From Dactylorhiza incarnata (taxonomy: Eukaryota > Streptophyta > Magnoliopsida > Asparagales > Orchidaceae), in contig JAWHQI010000019.1 in NCBI GenBank assembly GCA_033032865.1, positions 15,232,001 to 15,296,000 on the forward strand: a stretch of DNA of 64,000 nt. The letters run 5' to 3'. Position numbers and translations under genes: made by a program. The notes below the pieces were generated by a model, which saw only the letters and a list, made by a program, of their open reading frames with translations, ran no database searches and was not told the DNA's origin. Numbering within the stretch: position 1 is the first letter of the stretch; every line of letters starts with the position of its first letter. Of the stretch, positions 35,641 through 47,618 are shown one piece after another.

Positions 35641-36567
35641 TGTACAACCCCGATATTCGCCAGGAAGAAATCGACAGCTCGCGCTCGAGGAGGCGAGCCA
35701 AGAGGGGCGAACCCTGAACTCCGGCGAGGCAGGCCAAGGAAGAGCAAGAGACTGCGCAGGCGAGCGAGCCCGGAACCTTGGGGTACAGTTAACCTTGGGG
35801 TACAGTTAGCCATTTTGGGGTGCAGATAGCCATCCTGGGGTTCGCCGACCCAGAGGCTCGCGAGCTCCACTCGCGAGGGAGGTCGGCTTGGCTGGGTCGC
35901 TATTGGCGAGCCCAACCATTCGAGGAAGGAGTTCGCTAGGCGAGCCCGCCTAGAGGGAGAGCAGATAGTCATCCGGGGACTCGCCGAGGTAGTGCGGGCG
36001 AGCGAGCCATGTAATGTGCCGATAATACCTCTGGGGTTCGCCGACCCAGAGGCTCGCGAGCTCCACTCGCGAGGGAGGTCGCGAAGCGGGCTGCCTCGCC
36101 CCGTAAAAGTCCAGGAAGGGATTTTTACCAAGAGGCCCCCAGTGGTCTGCGTTTAGCCTCTCCAAACAGTGGAGTTTGGCTGTTAGCAGACCAATCCAGT
36201 GTGCGGATAGTGAGAATGGACAGCGGGATTTGGTTATTGACAGACCACAAAACTAAAATCTATAAATAGACCTCAAAGGGCACCTTGGAAGAAGGCGGTT
36301 CATCATCTTTGAGCTTTTCTCTCCCTAGGTCGCTTTGGTTTGGGCTCTCTAGCTCTCCAAGGTGCCCGAGTCTTAGCTTTGGCTTGGGAGGGGAAGCGCT
36401 GAACGATCTTCCGGGTTAGTGGAGGGACCTCCTCGCTGAGACTAGGGTCTTTTTTCTTTGTTCAAATCGTCGGCCTTATCTCTCCCTCGGGACCAGTAAG
36501 GGCTAGCTGCCCCTCATTTCAGTGAGGGCCCCGAGCTCCACAAGAGACCGAGAAATCGGTTTCATCA
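35641..36567 (+). repeat. G2 5' LTR
   Basis: TGTACAACC to TTCATCA, with TATAAATA at 36261-36268. A segment around CCGACCCAGAGGCTCGCGAG, followed by an inverted CTCGCGAG, occurs twice (about 35840-35885 and 36028-36085). The pentamer GCGAG is strikingly frequent. Confidence 0.93.
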
Positions 36568-36570
36568 TTT

Positions 36571-36590
36571 TGGTGCGGTGAGCGTGGAGC
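36571..36590 (+). other. G2 primer-binding site (tRNA not assigned)
   Basis: TGGTGCGGTGAGCG follows the LTR after three T residues. It begins TGG as required by the CCA end of a tRNA and differs from the tRNA-Asp and tRNA-Met sites of the other elements. I cannot say with confidence which tRNA it matches. Confidence 0.6.
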
Positions 36591-36623
36591 GCGGCTGGTT
36601 CAAGAAAGTCCCAGAGAAGAGTT

Positions 36624-39600
36624 ATGGCTGGAGATGAAGAGCAGGGCGAGGAGTTCGGCGAGACCCCTCAGGAAGCAATGGCTAGGATGTTCGCGGATTT
36701 CAGGAAGGAGGTGCTCGACACCTTGGGGTTCACAGTCACGGCTCTGCGAAGTGAGTTTGCGACCCCGGCACCTCAGACGACCACTCCCCCAACAACAGTC
36801 GGCGAGAGGGCACCAGGAGGAAGGGCTGGAAAAGAAGTTGCAGTTGAACCAGGACATGACAGGGAAGGGCGAGTGCTGTTCGCCAGTCCGGCGAGCCCGG
36901 TGTTAGCGAGCTCCGCGCCGGCGAGTTCGGTGCCGACAAGCTCTGCCCCAGCGAGCGCGGCGCAGGCGAACGCGCGCCAGGAAGATGCGGCGACAGTCGG
37001 GGTGGTTCAGGCGAGCGTCGCCCTCGCGAGTGCGATCCCAAGCTTGGCGAGCGAGCTAGGTCCGCGAGTCGAGCGAGAGAAGATGGCAGGAGGGGGAAGT
37101 CCCTTTTGCGAGTTGGTGTTGTCTGCACCCGTTCCAGTGGGGTTCGGGGAATGGGATAGAGTGTACTACAATGGCAGAGATGACCCAGTTCAGCATCTGC
37201 AGTCTTTCGAGGACTCGGTCTCCATCAGGCCGATGTCCGATGCCTTCAAGTGTCGGCTCTTCGCCGTCACTCTCAAGGAGAAGGCCAGGGACTGGTTTCA
37301 TTCACTTCCGGCAGGCTCTATCTACGCGTTCGAGGACCTGCGCCGAAGTTTTTTGTTGAGATTTTCAACTTCAAAAAGGAGGAAGAAGGACGCTGATTCC
37401 CTCTTCGCGGTGAAGCAGGAGTCCAGGGAGACGTTGGCTCAGTATGCGGATCGGTTCCAGGAGGAAGTGCAGCTCACTCAGGAGGTGCCTGGGTTTGCAC
37501 TTCAACTCGCCTTCACGGTCGGGTTGAAGGAAAGTTTCTTCAAGATGGCGTTGAAAAGGAAGGCCCCCGTCTCCTATGAGGAGCTGATGGAGAGGGTGGC
37601 GGAGGAAGTAGCAAGCGAAGAAGCCAACCCAGAGCTCACCAAGAGGCTAGCAAAGCTCAGTGAGCTGGAGATGAGGCAGCAAGAGGACAGAAGAAGGGAA
37701 GAGCCCCGGGCCCCGGAGGGGGGATGGAGGCCGCAAGGCGGAGGAATGCAGGGGCAGGGAAGGGGTTATGGCCCAGGAAGGGGTAACCATTTCGAAGGAC
37801 AATGGAGACCCCCCCAGTTGGGGTGGAGGCAGGGCCCGATGCAGTTACCTCCCCCACCTCAACAGGCCATGGCAATTGGCCGGGGAAGAGGAAGGGGAAG
37901 GGGAGGAGAAGCGGAGACGGCGGCCGCTAGGAGAAGAAGGAACAGGGTAGCAGAGACCGAGGCAAGGGAAGTGGCGGTGCCATACTGCATCTTCCACGAT
38001 GTAGAAGGCCACTCAACGGACACCTGTCCGGAGTTCCTGGAGGTGAAGAGGGGCAGAGCGCCCGCGCCACCACAGCAGCAACCATTAAGGATCGTGGAGG
38101 TGGAACCTCGAGAGGAAGAGGAGGAAAGATGTGAGGATATAGCAGATCTGGGGAATAGAGGAGGGATCGAAGTGATCCATGGGGGGGTAGGGGTGGAGGC
38201 AACCCGCAAGGCTAGTCTCCATACCATCTACCGCCGGAGCGTAGCGTCAACATCCACCGCTCCACCCCCGGCCGAAAAAATTATTTTCACCCAGAAGGAC
38301 ATGCCGAGCTACGAGGACCCGTTCTGCGACGCGCTGGTCATCCAGACGGTGATCGAGAACTTCACCGTCTCCCGAATCCTAGTGGACAATGGGAGTTCGG
38401 TCAATGTCATCTTCAAGAAGGCATTCGACAAGATGGAGGTGGAACCCAGAAGGGTGTTGGCCTCGGATGGCCCTCTGTTCGGATTTTCGGGGGAGAGGAA
38501 GGAAGTAGAAGGAGGGGTGGGGCTCCATGTGACCCTGGGTGGGCAGTCTCGGAACTGTCGCTTTGTCATAGTGGACGCCCCGAGCAGTTACAGCGCCATC
38601 TTCGGACGGCCACTCATCAGCGCGTTCCGCTGCGTCCCTTCCACTTTTCATCAGTGCCTCAAGTTCAATGACGGAGGGGTCCAGGTGCGGATCAGGGGGG
38701 ATCCCAAAGTGGCAAGACAGTGCTACGTGACGGCTGTCAACACCATCTCCTGGATGGGAGAAGCTGAGGAGTGGGATAAGGTGATGGAGGGGGTGGCCGA
38801 AGCCGGAGGTTTGGAGGTAGCCGAAGAGAAGGAGGGAGATGAAATTCATGCCCAGGAAGGGGTAGCTGAGGTACCCCGGGCGGAGAGAAAGGGAGAAGAG
38901 GAGAAGGCCCAGGAGGGAAGGGCGGAAGAGCTTATGGTGGTAGAGGAGAAAGTCGAGGAAGAGACCCAGGCTCCCGCTTGTGCCGAAGAGGAAAGGGCTT
39001 GGGGAGAACAGTCCCGGTTGGAGTCTATGGACGAGGTCGTAGAGCTCGAGGTCACCACCCGGCTGGGGATGGTGGAAAAAGTCCGGGTCAGCGGAGAACT
39101 CAGCCCTGGAGATCAAGCGGAGATTCTGGCTTGCGTACAAAAGAACGTGGACGTCTTCGCTTAGAGCGCCGCGGAAATGCTCGGGATCGACGCGGATGTG
39201 GAGTGCCATCGCCTGAACCTCGACCCCGGTGCCCGCCCCATCCATCAGAAGAGGAGGGTCATCGCGGACAAGCTGGAGGGACCCATCCGCGAAGAGGTGG
39301 GCAAACTCCTGCAGGCCGGGTTTGTATCGGAGATCCAGTATCCAGGCTGGGTCTCCAACGTCGTTATGGTAAAGAAGGGAGGAGGTAAGTGGCGTATGTG
39401 TATCGACTTCTCACTTCTTAATAAATCATGCCCGAAAGATTGCTACCCCCTGCCCAGAATCGACGCGCTGGTTGATTCAGCCGTTGGTTTTTCTGTAATG
39501 TCTTTCTTAGATGCTTTTTCAGGTTACCATCAAATCCGCATGCATCCCCCGGACATCAAGGATGTTTCCTTCATCACGGGGGATGGATGTTATTGCTATA

Positions 39601-42238
39601 AGATGATGCCCTTCGGGCTCAAGAACGCAGGGGCTACGTACCAAAGGATGATGGATAGGGTCTTCCGCGAGCAGAAAGGAAGAAATTTAGAAGTCTATGT
39701 CGACGACCTCATGGTTAAGAGCCGAGACCTCGAGACTCACCTCCGCGACCTCGAAGAGACATTTGGGACCCTGCGGTGGTACAAGATGAAGCTCAATCCC
39801 TTGAAGTGTGTCTTCGAGGCGAGCCGAGGGAAGTTCCTGGGCCATTTGCTCACCCCCGCAGGAGTGGAACCCAACCCCGACAAAGTTAAAGCGGTGATGG
39901 AGATGGGGTCGCCAAGAAATCCGAAAGAGGTTCAGAGCCTCACAGGGAAATTGGCGGGGCTCAGCAGATTCCTCTCCAAGGCGGGGGAAAAGTGTGCACC
40001 TTTCTTCAAAGTACTGCGGGGAAACAAGAAGTTTGAATGGACCCCGGAGTGCGAGAAGGCCTTCCAGGCTATGAAAGAACAGCTCACCCAAACCCCTCTG
40101 CTAAAGGGACCGAGGCCAGGGGAAGACCTATCTCTATACCTAGGGGTAGGATCCGAAGTAGTAAGTTCCGTGCTAATCCGGGAAGAGGGAAAGAAGCAGC
40201 TCCCAATCAACTATGTCAGCCGGGTGCTGAAGAAGGCGGAACTCCGGTACCCGATCCTAGAAAAGTTAGCCTTCGCATTGGTGGTGTCGGCCCGGAGGCT
40301 CCGGCCTTACTTTCAAGCCCATTCAATTAAAGTAGTAACGGACCATCCGCTCCGCAAAATCATGGAAGGGGTGGAGCACTCAGGAAGGTTGGCGAAGTGG
40401 TCCGTGGAATTAAGCGAGTTCAATATCACGTTCGTACCCAGGACATCCATCAGGGCTCAAGCAGTGGCAGACTTCATGGCTGACTACGCGGCCGAAGTGG
40501 GGGAGCACGAGCCACCTCCCCCAGAAGCATGGAAAATGTTAGTGGACGGAGCGTCGGGAAAACACTCCTATGGAGGGGGAATAGTCCTGGTGAGTCCTCA
40601 GGGGACTCGGATTGAGCAAGCCTTAAACATCCAATTCCCAATCACCAACAACCAGGCCGAGTACGAAGCAGTGATAGCGGGCCTTCGGCTAGCCCGAGAA
40701 CTAGGTGTGCAGGACGTGGAGGCCTCTACGAACTCCATGGTGGTAGCATGTCAGATCAAAGGAGAGTTTGAAGCAAAGGACCCAACCCTCCTACTATACC
40801 TAGAAAAAGTCAAAGGAGTCATCGGGCAGTTCCGCACCTTCTCCATCAAGCACGTGCCGAGGGAGTAGAGCACCCAGGTGGACCTCCTAGCCAAGTTCGG
40901 TCCCCGAGCGGGGGGGACGACTTCGGAACTCTTACGGCCCTCCATCAAGGAAGGAGAATTGATGGAGGTAGATCAACAAGCCTCATGGATGGATCCGTTC
41001 ATCACCTTCTTATCCTCTGGGCAGTTCCCTGGAGATGATGTGGATAAAAGATGCTTCAGGTATAAGTCCGCCTATTACTCTTTGCATGCAGGGGGGCTAT
41101 ATAGAAAGACTCTCTCGGGACTCCTGGCCCGTTGTGTCTCCGAGGAGGAGGTCCCGAGAGTGCTGGAAGAAATCCACTCCGGGGAGTGCGGCAGTCACTC
41201 CGGGAGTCGGACCCTGGAAGGAAGAGTATTGAGGCAAGGCTACTTCTGGCCCACTCTCAGCAAAGACGCGGCCGAGTTCGCAAGGAAATGTCAAAAATGC
41301 CAGCTCTATGCTCCACTCCAGCTCCTCCCAGCCCAAAGACTCCGGACCATCACGGCTCCCTGGCCCTTCGCCATATGGGGGCTGGATCTGGTCGGTCCCT
41401 TCCCCCAAGCCAGCGGCCAGAGGAAGTTCCTGCTGGTCATGATCGACTACTTCTCTAAGTGGGTAGAAGTGAAAGCACTCGCTAAGGTAACCTCTCAGGT
41501 TGTAAGGAATTTTATGTGGGGGGAGATAATTTGCAGGCATGGACTCCCTCTAGCTATCGTGACGGACAACGGGCCGCAGTTTGCTAGTGAAGAGTTTGTC
41601 GGTTTTTGCACCCAGCTCGGCATTGATCTCAGGTTCGCATCGGTCCACCACCCGAGGAGCAATGGGCAGGTGGAGGCGGCAAACAAAATAATCGTCAACC
41701 TACTAAAAAAGAAAGTGGAGAACCTTCGAGGAAACTGGGTGGAACAGCTACCCTCCGTCCTCTGGGCAATGAGGACTACTCCGAATACCGCCACCGGGGA
41801 GACTCCATTCAAGCTCTCTCACGGGTCCGAGGCCGTCCTCCCCATAGAGTTTGAGGTGAAGACCCCCCCGGGTGATCGCCGCAAGCGAGGGGGATGAAGG
41901 GTGGCTAGAAGGTAACAATGCAGAGCAGAGGCTATCCTTGGACCTGGTGGAAGAACTCCGGGACTTGGCCACCATCAGGCAGGAAGAGGTCAAGCGGCGG
42001 ATGGCTCGATATTTTGACAAACATATCCGGATCAAGCACTTTCAGAAAGGGGACCTAGTCCTGAAGAAGGTCGATGCGGCCGGCAGAGGGGCCACAGTGG
42101 GTAAGCTTAACCCCAACTGGGAAGGCCCATATATTGTAAGCGAGGTGCTCAAGTCGGGGGGGGGGGGGGGGGTATCACCTCCAGGATGTGGAAGGGATAC
42201 CTCTTGACCGGGCTCGGAGTGGGGATGATTTGAAATGA
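36624..42238 (+). pseudogene. gag-pol: G2 gag-pol polyprotein (nearly complete, two TAG stops and two frameshifts)
   Basis: ATG at 36624, one continuous frame to about 41868. Gag core lies near residues 175-330 (ARDWFHSLP, FLLRFSTSKRR), then a Gly/Arg/Pro-rich region and one CxFHDxxxHxxDxC-like finger. Protease has VDNGSS near residue 587. RT follows (MCIDFSLLNKSCPKD, YVDDLMVKS), then RNase H and a second RNase H from VDGAS near 40537. Integrase shows a zinc finger near 41280, GLDLVGPF, VTDNGPQF and NGQVEAANK. TAG at 39162 replaces an expected Trp (TGG to TAG), and TAG at 40866 ends the second RNase H early. A seven-C run at 41863-41869 shifts frame by one, and a 17-G run at 42156-42172 shifts it again before the stop at 42236. 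In the second RNase H the usual Asp of the D-S-Q motif is Asn. Confidence 0.9.
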
Positions 42239-42332
42239 TTCTACCCTTGAAAACTTTATTATGTTATTCAATCAATATCTTACTTTCGTTTGTTATGCTT
42301 CTAACTGCTGCGGTGCCGAGGTTGGACACATT

Positions 42333-43872
42333 GGTGCTGGAATGCCCCAGATCGATTCCGCTCCCGGGCTCTCACTAGACGGGGGGTTCAGGTTGATCTC
42401 TGGAGAGGCTGGCAAGGTGATAAGTATTGATGCTGGAATGCCCCAGATCGATTCCGCTCCCGGGCTCTCACTAGACGGGGGGTTCAGGTTGATCTCTGGA
42501 GAGGCTGGCAAGGTGATAAGCATTGATGCTGGAATGCCCCAGATCGATTCCGCTCCCGGGCTCTCACTAGACGGGGGGTTCAGGTTGATCTCTGGAGAGG
42601 CTGGCAAGGTGATAAGCATTGGTGCTGGAATGCCCCAGATCGATTCCGCTCCCGGGCTCTCACTAGACGGGGGGTTCAGGTTGATCTCTGGAGAGGCTGG
42701 CAAGGTGATAAGCATTGGTGCTGGAATGCCCCAGATCGATTCCGCTCCCGGGCTCTCACTAGACGGGGGGTTCAGGTTGATCTCTGGAGAGGCTGGCAAG
42801 GTGATAAGTATTGATGCTGGAATGCCCCAGATCGATTCCTCTCCCGGGCTCTCACTAGACGGGGGGTTCAGGTTGATCTCTGGAGAGGCTGGCAGGGTTG
42901 GATAAGTATTGGTGCTGGAATGCCCCAGATCGATTCCGCTCCCGGGCTCTCACTAGACTGGGGGTTCAGGTTGATCTCTGGAGAGGCTGGCAAGGTGATA
43001 AGTATTGATGCTGGAATGCCCCAGATCGATTCCGCTCCCGGGCTCTCACTAGACGGGGGGTTCAGGTTGATCTCTGGAGAGGCTGGCAAGGTGATAAGTA
43101 TTGGTGCTGGAATGCCCCAGATCGATTCCGCTCCCGGGCTCTCACTAGATGGGGGGTTCAGGTTGATCTCTGGAGAGGCTGGCAAGGTGATAAGTATTGA
43201 TGCTTGAATGCCCCAGATCGATTCCGCTCCCGGGCCCTCACTAGACGGGGGGTTCAGGTTGATCTCTGGAGAGGCTGGCAGGGTTGGATAAGTATTGGTG
43301 CTGGAATGCCCCAGATCGATTCCGCTCCCGGGCTCTCACTAGACGGGGGGTTCAGGTTGATCTCTGGAGAGGCTGGCAAGGTGATAAGTATTGATGCTGG
43401 AATGCCCCAGATCGATTCCGCTCCCGGGCTCTCACTAGACGGGGGGTTCAGGTTGATCTCTGGAGAGGCTGGCAAGGTGATAAGTATTGGTGCTGGAATG
43501 CCCCAGATCGATTCCGCTCCCGGGCTCTCACTAGACGGGGGGTTCAGGTTGATCTCTGGAGAGGCTGGCAAGGTGATAAGCATTGGTGCTGGAATGCCCC
43601 AGATCGATTCCGCTCCCGGGCTCTCACTAGACGGGGGGTTCAGGTTGATCTCTGGAGAGGCTGGCAAGGTGATAAGTATTGATGCTGGAATGCCCCAGAT
43701 CGATTCCGCTCCCGGGCTCTCACTAGACGGGGGGTTCAGGTTGATCTCTGGAGAGGCTGGCAAGGTGATAAGTATTGATGCTGGAATGCCCCAGATCGAT
43801 TCCGCTCCCGGGCTCTCACTAGACGGGTGGTTCAGGACGGTCTCTGGAGAAAATGATAGGGTGATAAGTCTT
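42333..43872 (+). repeat. Sixteen-copy 96-bp tandem array in the G2 3' region
   Basis: Units start at 42333, 42429, 42525, 42621, 42717, 42813, 42911, 43007, 43103, 43199, 43297, 43393, 43489, 43585, 43681 and 43777. All are 96 bp except units 6 and 10, which are 98 bp with the same variant end (GGCAGGGTTGGATAAG); the last copy is diverged. Because 96 is divisible by three, a 32-residue repeat is open on both strands, but this is a by-product of periodicity. Satellite-like arrays after integrase are established for Tat/Ogre elements. Confidence 0.95.
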
Positions 43873-44356
43873 ATGCTGGTAAACTCCTTCTCGCTCGTCG
43901 GGCGTGCTCGCTCGGCTAAGAGAGGTCGCGTGCGACAATACGCAAGTGACAAGGATCAATCTCATACGATCCTAAATATCCAGTCCTCGGCAGAAAGGTT
44001 GCCTGCACTGAGTAAGAAGCTAGCTCTCGCCAAGAGGAAAAATATCCTACGAAACCTAAAGAAAATACGCGTAGCTAAAGGCGCAACGAGCCCAAGGCAA
44101 ACGGCGAGAGACCCGAGCAGCCGGAGCGTCCCGCACGCACCTATCCAATAACGAGCGGCGCGAGAATGACCTCCGCGAAAACGAATCACGAGATGAGCAA
44201 GGGCGAGACGGTCGAAAAATGAAAATAACGACGAGAAAAGGAGAGCACAGTGAAAACAAAATCTGCATTTTATGTTTAATAATTCAGTTACAATCTTTGG
44301 CGATCTCGCCGATCAAAAATTATAACACGTTACAATACAAAAGGGGGAAGGGCGGC
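43873..44356 (+). other. G2 3' region between tandem array and C3 insertion
   Basis: About 480 bp of non-coding sequence with more GCGAG-type words. It would be the downstream flank of antisense gene 1 once C3 is removed. I see no domain or convincing terminator. Confidence 0.5.
44352..44356. repeat. Target site duplication GCGGC, left copy (C3)
   Basis: GCGGC precedes the TG of C3 and recurs at 55426-55430 after its terminal CA. Confidence 0.93.
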
Positions 44357-45637
44357 TGTTGGAGCATGCGTTTCGCACTCCTCCGGTTTGATAATAACAA
44401 AGTCCCTTTTTGTATTTGATTCTATTTTAATTAATGGTGTGCAGATAACAGGTATGAGATGTTCACATTGCTGCTGGTGCTAAAATTGAATGTGGGAAAA
44501 ATTCACTGTCGGAAAATTCCGACAGCCACTGTCGCCCAGGCGACAGCAGAGAAGTTACAACTACTTCCCTCCATGGCAGATCGACGAAAGACAGTTTTGC
44601 GCTATCGGAATTCCGACATCGATGTCGCCCAGGCGACAGCTCGACGGTTACACCACCTGCCCACGTCTCCACCCACGATCGGCAGTTTTGCACTGTCGGA
44701 AATTTCGACATCGATGTCGCCCAGGCGACAGCTCGACGGTTACACCAACTGCCCACGACTCCACCCACGACAGCACTCCAGCGGCAGTTTAGCGCTGTCG
44801 GAAAATTCCGACAGTCACTGTCGCCCAGGCGACAGTGAATTTCTATAAATTGGTTCCTTTGGTTCGTGCATTCCAAGCTTTTGAGAATTCCAGTTCTTTC
44901 CTGAGTGCATACGAACCAGAGAGCTCCAGAACCTCCTCAACTCTCATTTGTGCAAAGAAGGATTAAAGATTGAAGACGAGATCGGGCGCGCTTCTTCATC
45001 ATCAATCATCTCGAGGCTTCAACAATCCGTTCAGAGATCTGATTTTCTAGGGAGTTGTTCTTTTCATATTGTAGTTTCATTCACATATTTTTCATTTTGT
45101 ATTGGTAGGGAAAATCGCTTCCTTGTGCGGAGCGTCTAAGTCCTTGTGCGTCTTAGGGGAAAATCGCTTCCTTGTGCGGAGCGTCCAAGTCCTTGCGAGG
45201 CTTGGTGGGAAATCGTGGCCTTGTGTGCTACGTCTAGATCTTGGGAAGATCTAGAGGATAGGCTTGGGCTTGGTCTTGGGAGAGACAAGCGATAGCCTTC
45301 CGATCCTTGGGAGAAGGATTGGTAAACCAAAATTATTGTATTTTTATTATCATAATTGTGCCTTGATCTTAAGCATTGTTAAGATCATTTTTATTGTATG
45401 CAAATTTCATGATTAATATAATTATGCTCTTTTCACTAATTGCAATTTTGTTTGCTTAAATCTTCATCTTAGAAATTTGTGTTTGGTTAAATACAAAAAT
45501 TACATTGTTTTAAAATTATTTATAAGTAACCTTTTTAGTAAAGTAAAATTTGTCTAAAAATTATTAAGTAAAAATTATATTTTTAAAACACACCCTTATT
45601 CACCCCCCCCCCTCTAAGGGCGTCACACGATCCAACA
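44357..45637 (+). repeat. C3 5' LTR
   Basis: TGTTGGAGCATG to CCAACA. It carries four palindrome modules at 44506-44837, TATAAAT at 44844-44850, three imperfect copies of a roughly 50-bp unit (CGCTTCCTTGTGCGGAGCGT) at 45110-45215 and a ten-C run at 45603-45612 near the end. Confidence 0.93.
44506..44850 (+). promoter_or_regulatory. C3 LTR promoter: four double-palindrome modules and TATA box
   Basis: Each module pairs a GGAATT-centred palindrome (full form CTGTCGGAAAATTCCGACAG, 44506-44525) with a second one (CTGTCGCCCAGGCGACAG, 44529-44546). Modules start at 44506, 44602, 44693 and 44795. The last ends GACAGTG at 44837, six bases before TATAAAT. The intervening sequence is also repeated (CTCGACGGTTACACCA). 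A near-copy of the last module sits 5 bases from the antisense TATA box at 52755. Confidence 0.85.
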
Positions 45638-45639
45638 AG

Positions 45640-45651
45640 TGGTATCAGAGC
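45640..45651 (+). other. C3 primer-binding site (initiator tRNA-Met)
   Basis: TGGTATCAGAGC, two bases after the LTR end; a full match to the standard plant copia site. Confidence 0.94.
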
Positions 45652-45686
45652 GAGGTTACTCCAAAACGGTTTTACCACCGGGAGTA

Positions 45687-47618
45687 ATGGCGCACAACGA
45701 TCACGCGTTCGTTGAGGGGCAAGGAATTAGTAGGCCACCACTTTTTACGGGCACAGACTACAATTATTGGAAAACATGTATGCGTTGTTTTCTAATTGCG
45801 CTAGATATTGAAGTCTGGAATATGGTAGAATCTAGTTACACTTCTCCAACATTTGTTGTAGGAGATGTAACCATGGATAAGCCCAAAGACAAGTGGGATG
45901 ACAACGATAAATTAAAATGTAAGAACAATGCAAAAGCCATGAATGCTTTATTTTGCGCACTAGATCGCACTGAATTTAATAGAGTTTGTGCTTGTAATTC
46001 TGCATTTGAAATTTGGAATTTATTAGAAATCACTCATGAAGGTACTTCGCAGGTAAAGGACTCAAAGCTATTTCAACTGGAATCTGAATTTGAAAGGTTC
46101 AAAATGGAGGTAGATGAAGAGGTTGATACGATGTACACACGATTCACAAAAATTGTGAACGACTCAAAGGTGCTAGGAAAGGTGTTCTCAAATGGAGATT
46201 TGGTAAGAAAAATTTTAAGATCACTTCCCCCGAAGTTCAATCCTAAAGTGACTGCAATTTCCGAGTCACATGATCTTAAGACTTTAAAATTGGAGAGCCT
46301 CATTGAGAATTTGAAAACTCATGAAGTTGAATTAAAAATTCAACAACAAGAGTATATGGAGCCAAGGAAGAAGGGATTGGCTCTAAAATCTAAGAAGGAA
46401 GAAACTAGTGATTCTGAGGAGGATGAAGAAGATGAGGAGAGCTTATTTGTTAAAAAATTTAGAAAATTTATGAAAAATCCGGAGAGAAGAAATTCGTTTA
46501 AGAAGTATTTTAAGAAGGAGACCTTTAGGAAGAAAAAAGGAAAGGAGGGCGATGAGGAGGAAGAGAGACCGCCACCGGAGTGCTACCACTGCAAGAAGTT
46601 AGGATACATTCGAAGCAAGTGTCCAAAGTACTTGAAAGAACTTAAAGAAAAGAAGCACAAAGGGTCGAAGAAGGTGTTGAAGGCGGAAACCTGGGATGAT
46701 ACTACTTCTGAGGATGGAAGCTTTTCAGATTCAAGTAAAGAAGAGGAGGCCAACATTTGCTTAATGGGAAAGAGCGTCATATCTGATGACGAATGCAGTG
46801 TCCAAAGCGACACTGAGGTAACTCCTCCAACCTATGATGAATTATTCTCTGAATTTTTAAAGACTTGCAAATTTTTTGAAAAAAGTTTAAAAGATAATGA
46901 TCTTCTAAAATCTGAAAATGGAATTTTACTTAAAGAAAACAAAAAATTGTTAAATGAAATTAAGACTATTGGAAAAAGAGATATTTCTTGCCAAGAGTGT
47001 GATCACTTTTTGGGAAGAATTAATGAACTTGAAGAATCTCTTTCCAAATCTCATTCTACAATAAAAGTACTTACTAAAAAGAATGAGATTTTAGAGAGAG
47101 ATCTGAAATCTTCAATTTCCAAGGTCTATGAGGGAAAGAAATCTTTTGAACGTAGATGCGTAAATCTAGTATCCGAAAATACGAAAATGAGAAACCAGAT
47201 TCATGACTTAATACTAGCCATGAAAAAATTTGGAATGGGCCGAAGATCACTGGATATGATCTTAGGATACCAACGCCATGAATCTGGAAGATTTGGGCTC
47301 GGATACACGTCTGGAAGCTGTCGCCCGGCGACAAATACTGTCGCCGGCGACAGTGAAAAGTCCAGAAAATCTACATTTAAAAATTCTAAAATTAATAAAT
47401 TATCAAATACTGCATCCTCATCCAGTAAAAGTCCAGAAAAGTTATACTCTTCTAAATACATTACATGTGCCAAATGAAATAGATTTGGTCACACTACGGA
47501 CTCTTGCTGGAAGGAAGGAAAAAGTAAAATAAAACAAATCTGGGTGCCTAAGGCTTCTACCTATACTATGGGTGGAACCACTTGGGTAACCAGATCTTTA
47601 CTCACCTCCTCTTTCTAG
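45687..47618 (+). pseudogene. gag: C3 gag
   Basis: I choose ATG 45687 because the frame upstream runs back into the primer site. It encodes a Sirevirus Gag (RPPLFTGTDYNYWKTCM; KNNAKAMNALFCAL), an acidic and Lys-rich linker, a coiled-coil-like region (about 46850-47200) and two zinc knuckles. The first (near 46580) has Tyr where the ligand His belongs (C-x2-C-x4-Y-x4-C). The second is broken by TGA at 47475 in place of its second Cys. The frame then runs to TAG at 47616, directly before pol in the same frame. C3 hairpin words lie in the coding sequence at 47318-47356. Confidence 0.85.

Noticed and set aside
35478..36165. Minus-strand frames of 70-217 codons in the G2 LTR (also 59028-59730)
   Set aside because: They arise from GC-rich, GCGAG-repetitive LTR sequence, span the LTR boundary and encode only repeats of the same words. 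They do not fit the spliced antisense genes.
37859..39245. Long minus-strand frames opposite G2 gag and protease
   Set aside because: Shadows of a GC-rich sense coding frame whose domains are recognisable.
42333..43872. CRISPR-like array
   Set aside because: Copies are directly adjacent with no unique spacers, in a plant retrotransposon.
42293..43952. Long open frames on both strands across the 96-bp array (32-residue protein repeats)
   Set aside because: The unit length is a multiple of three, so one stop-free unit gives open frames on both strands. There is no start context or domain, and the frames end where the array changes length.
44459..44876. Overlapping frames on both strands in the C3 LTR (also 54248-54665)
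   Set aside because: They are produced by palindrome modules that read similarly on both strands; there is no independent coding evidence.
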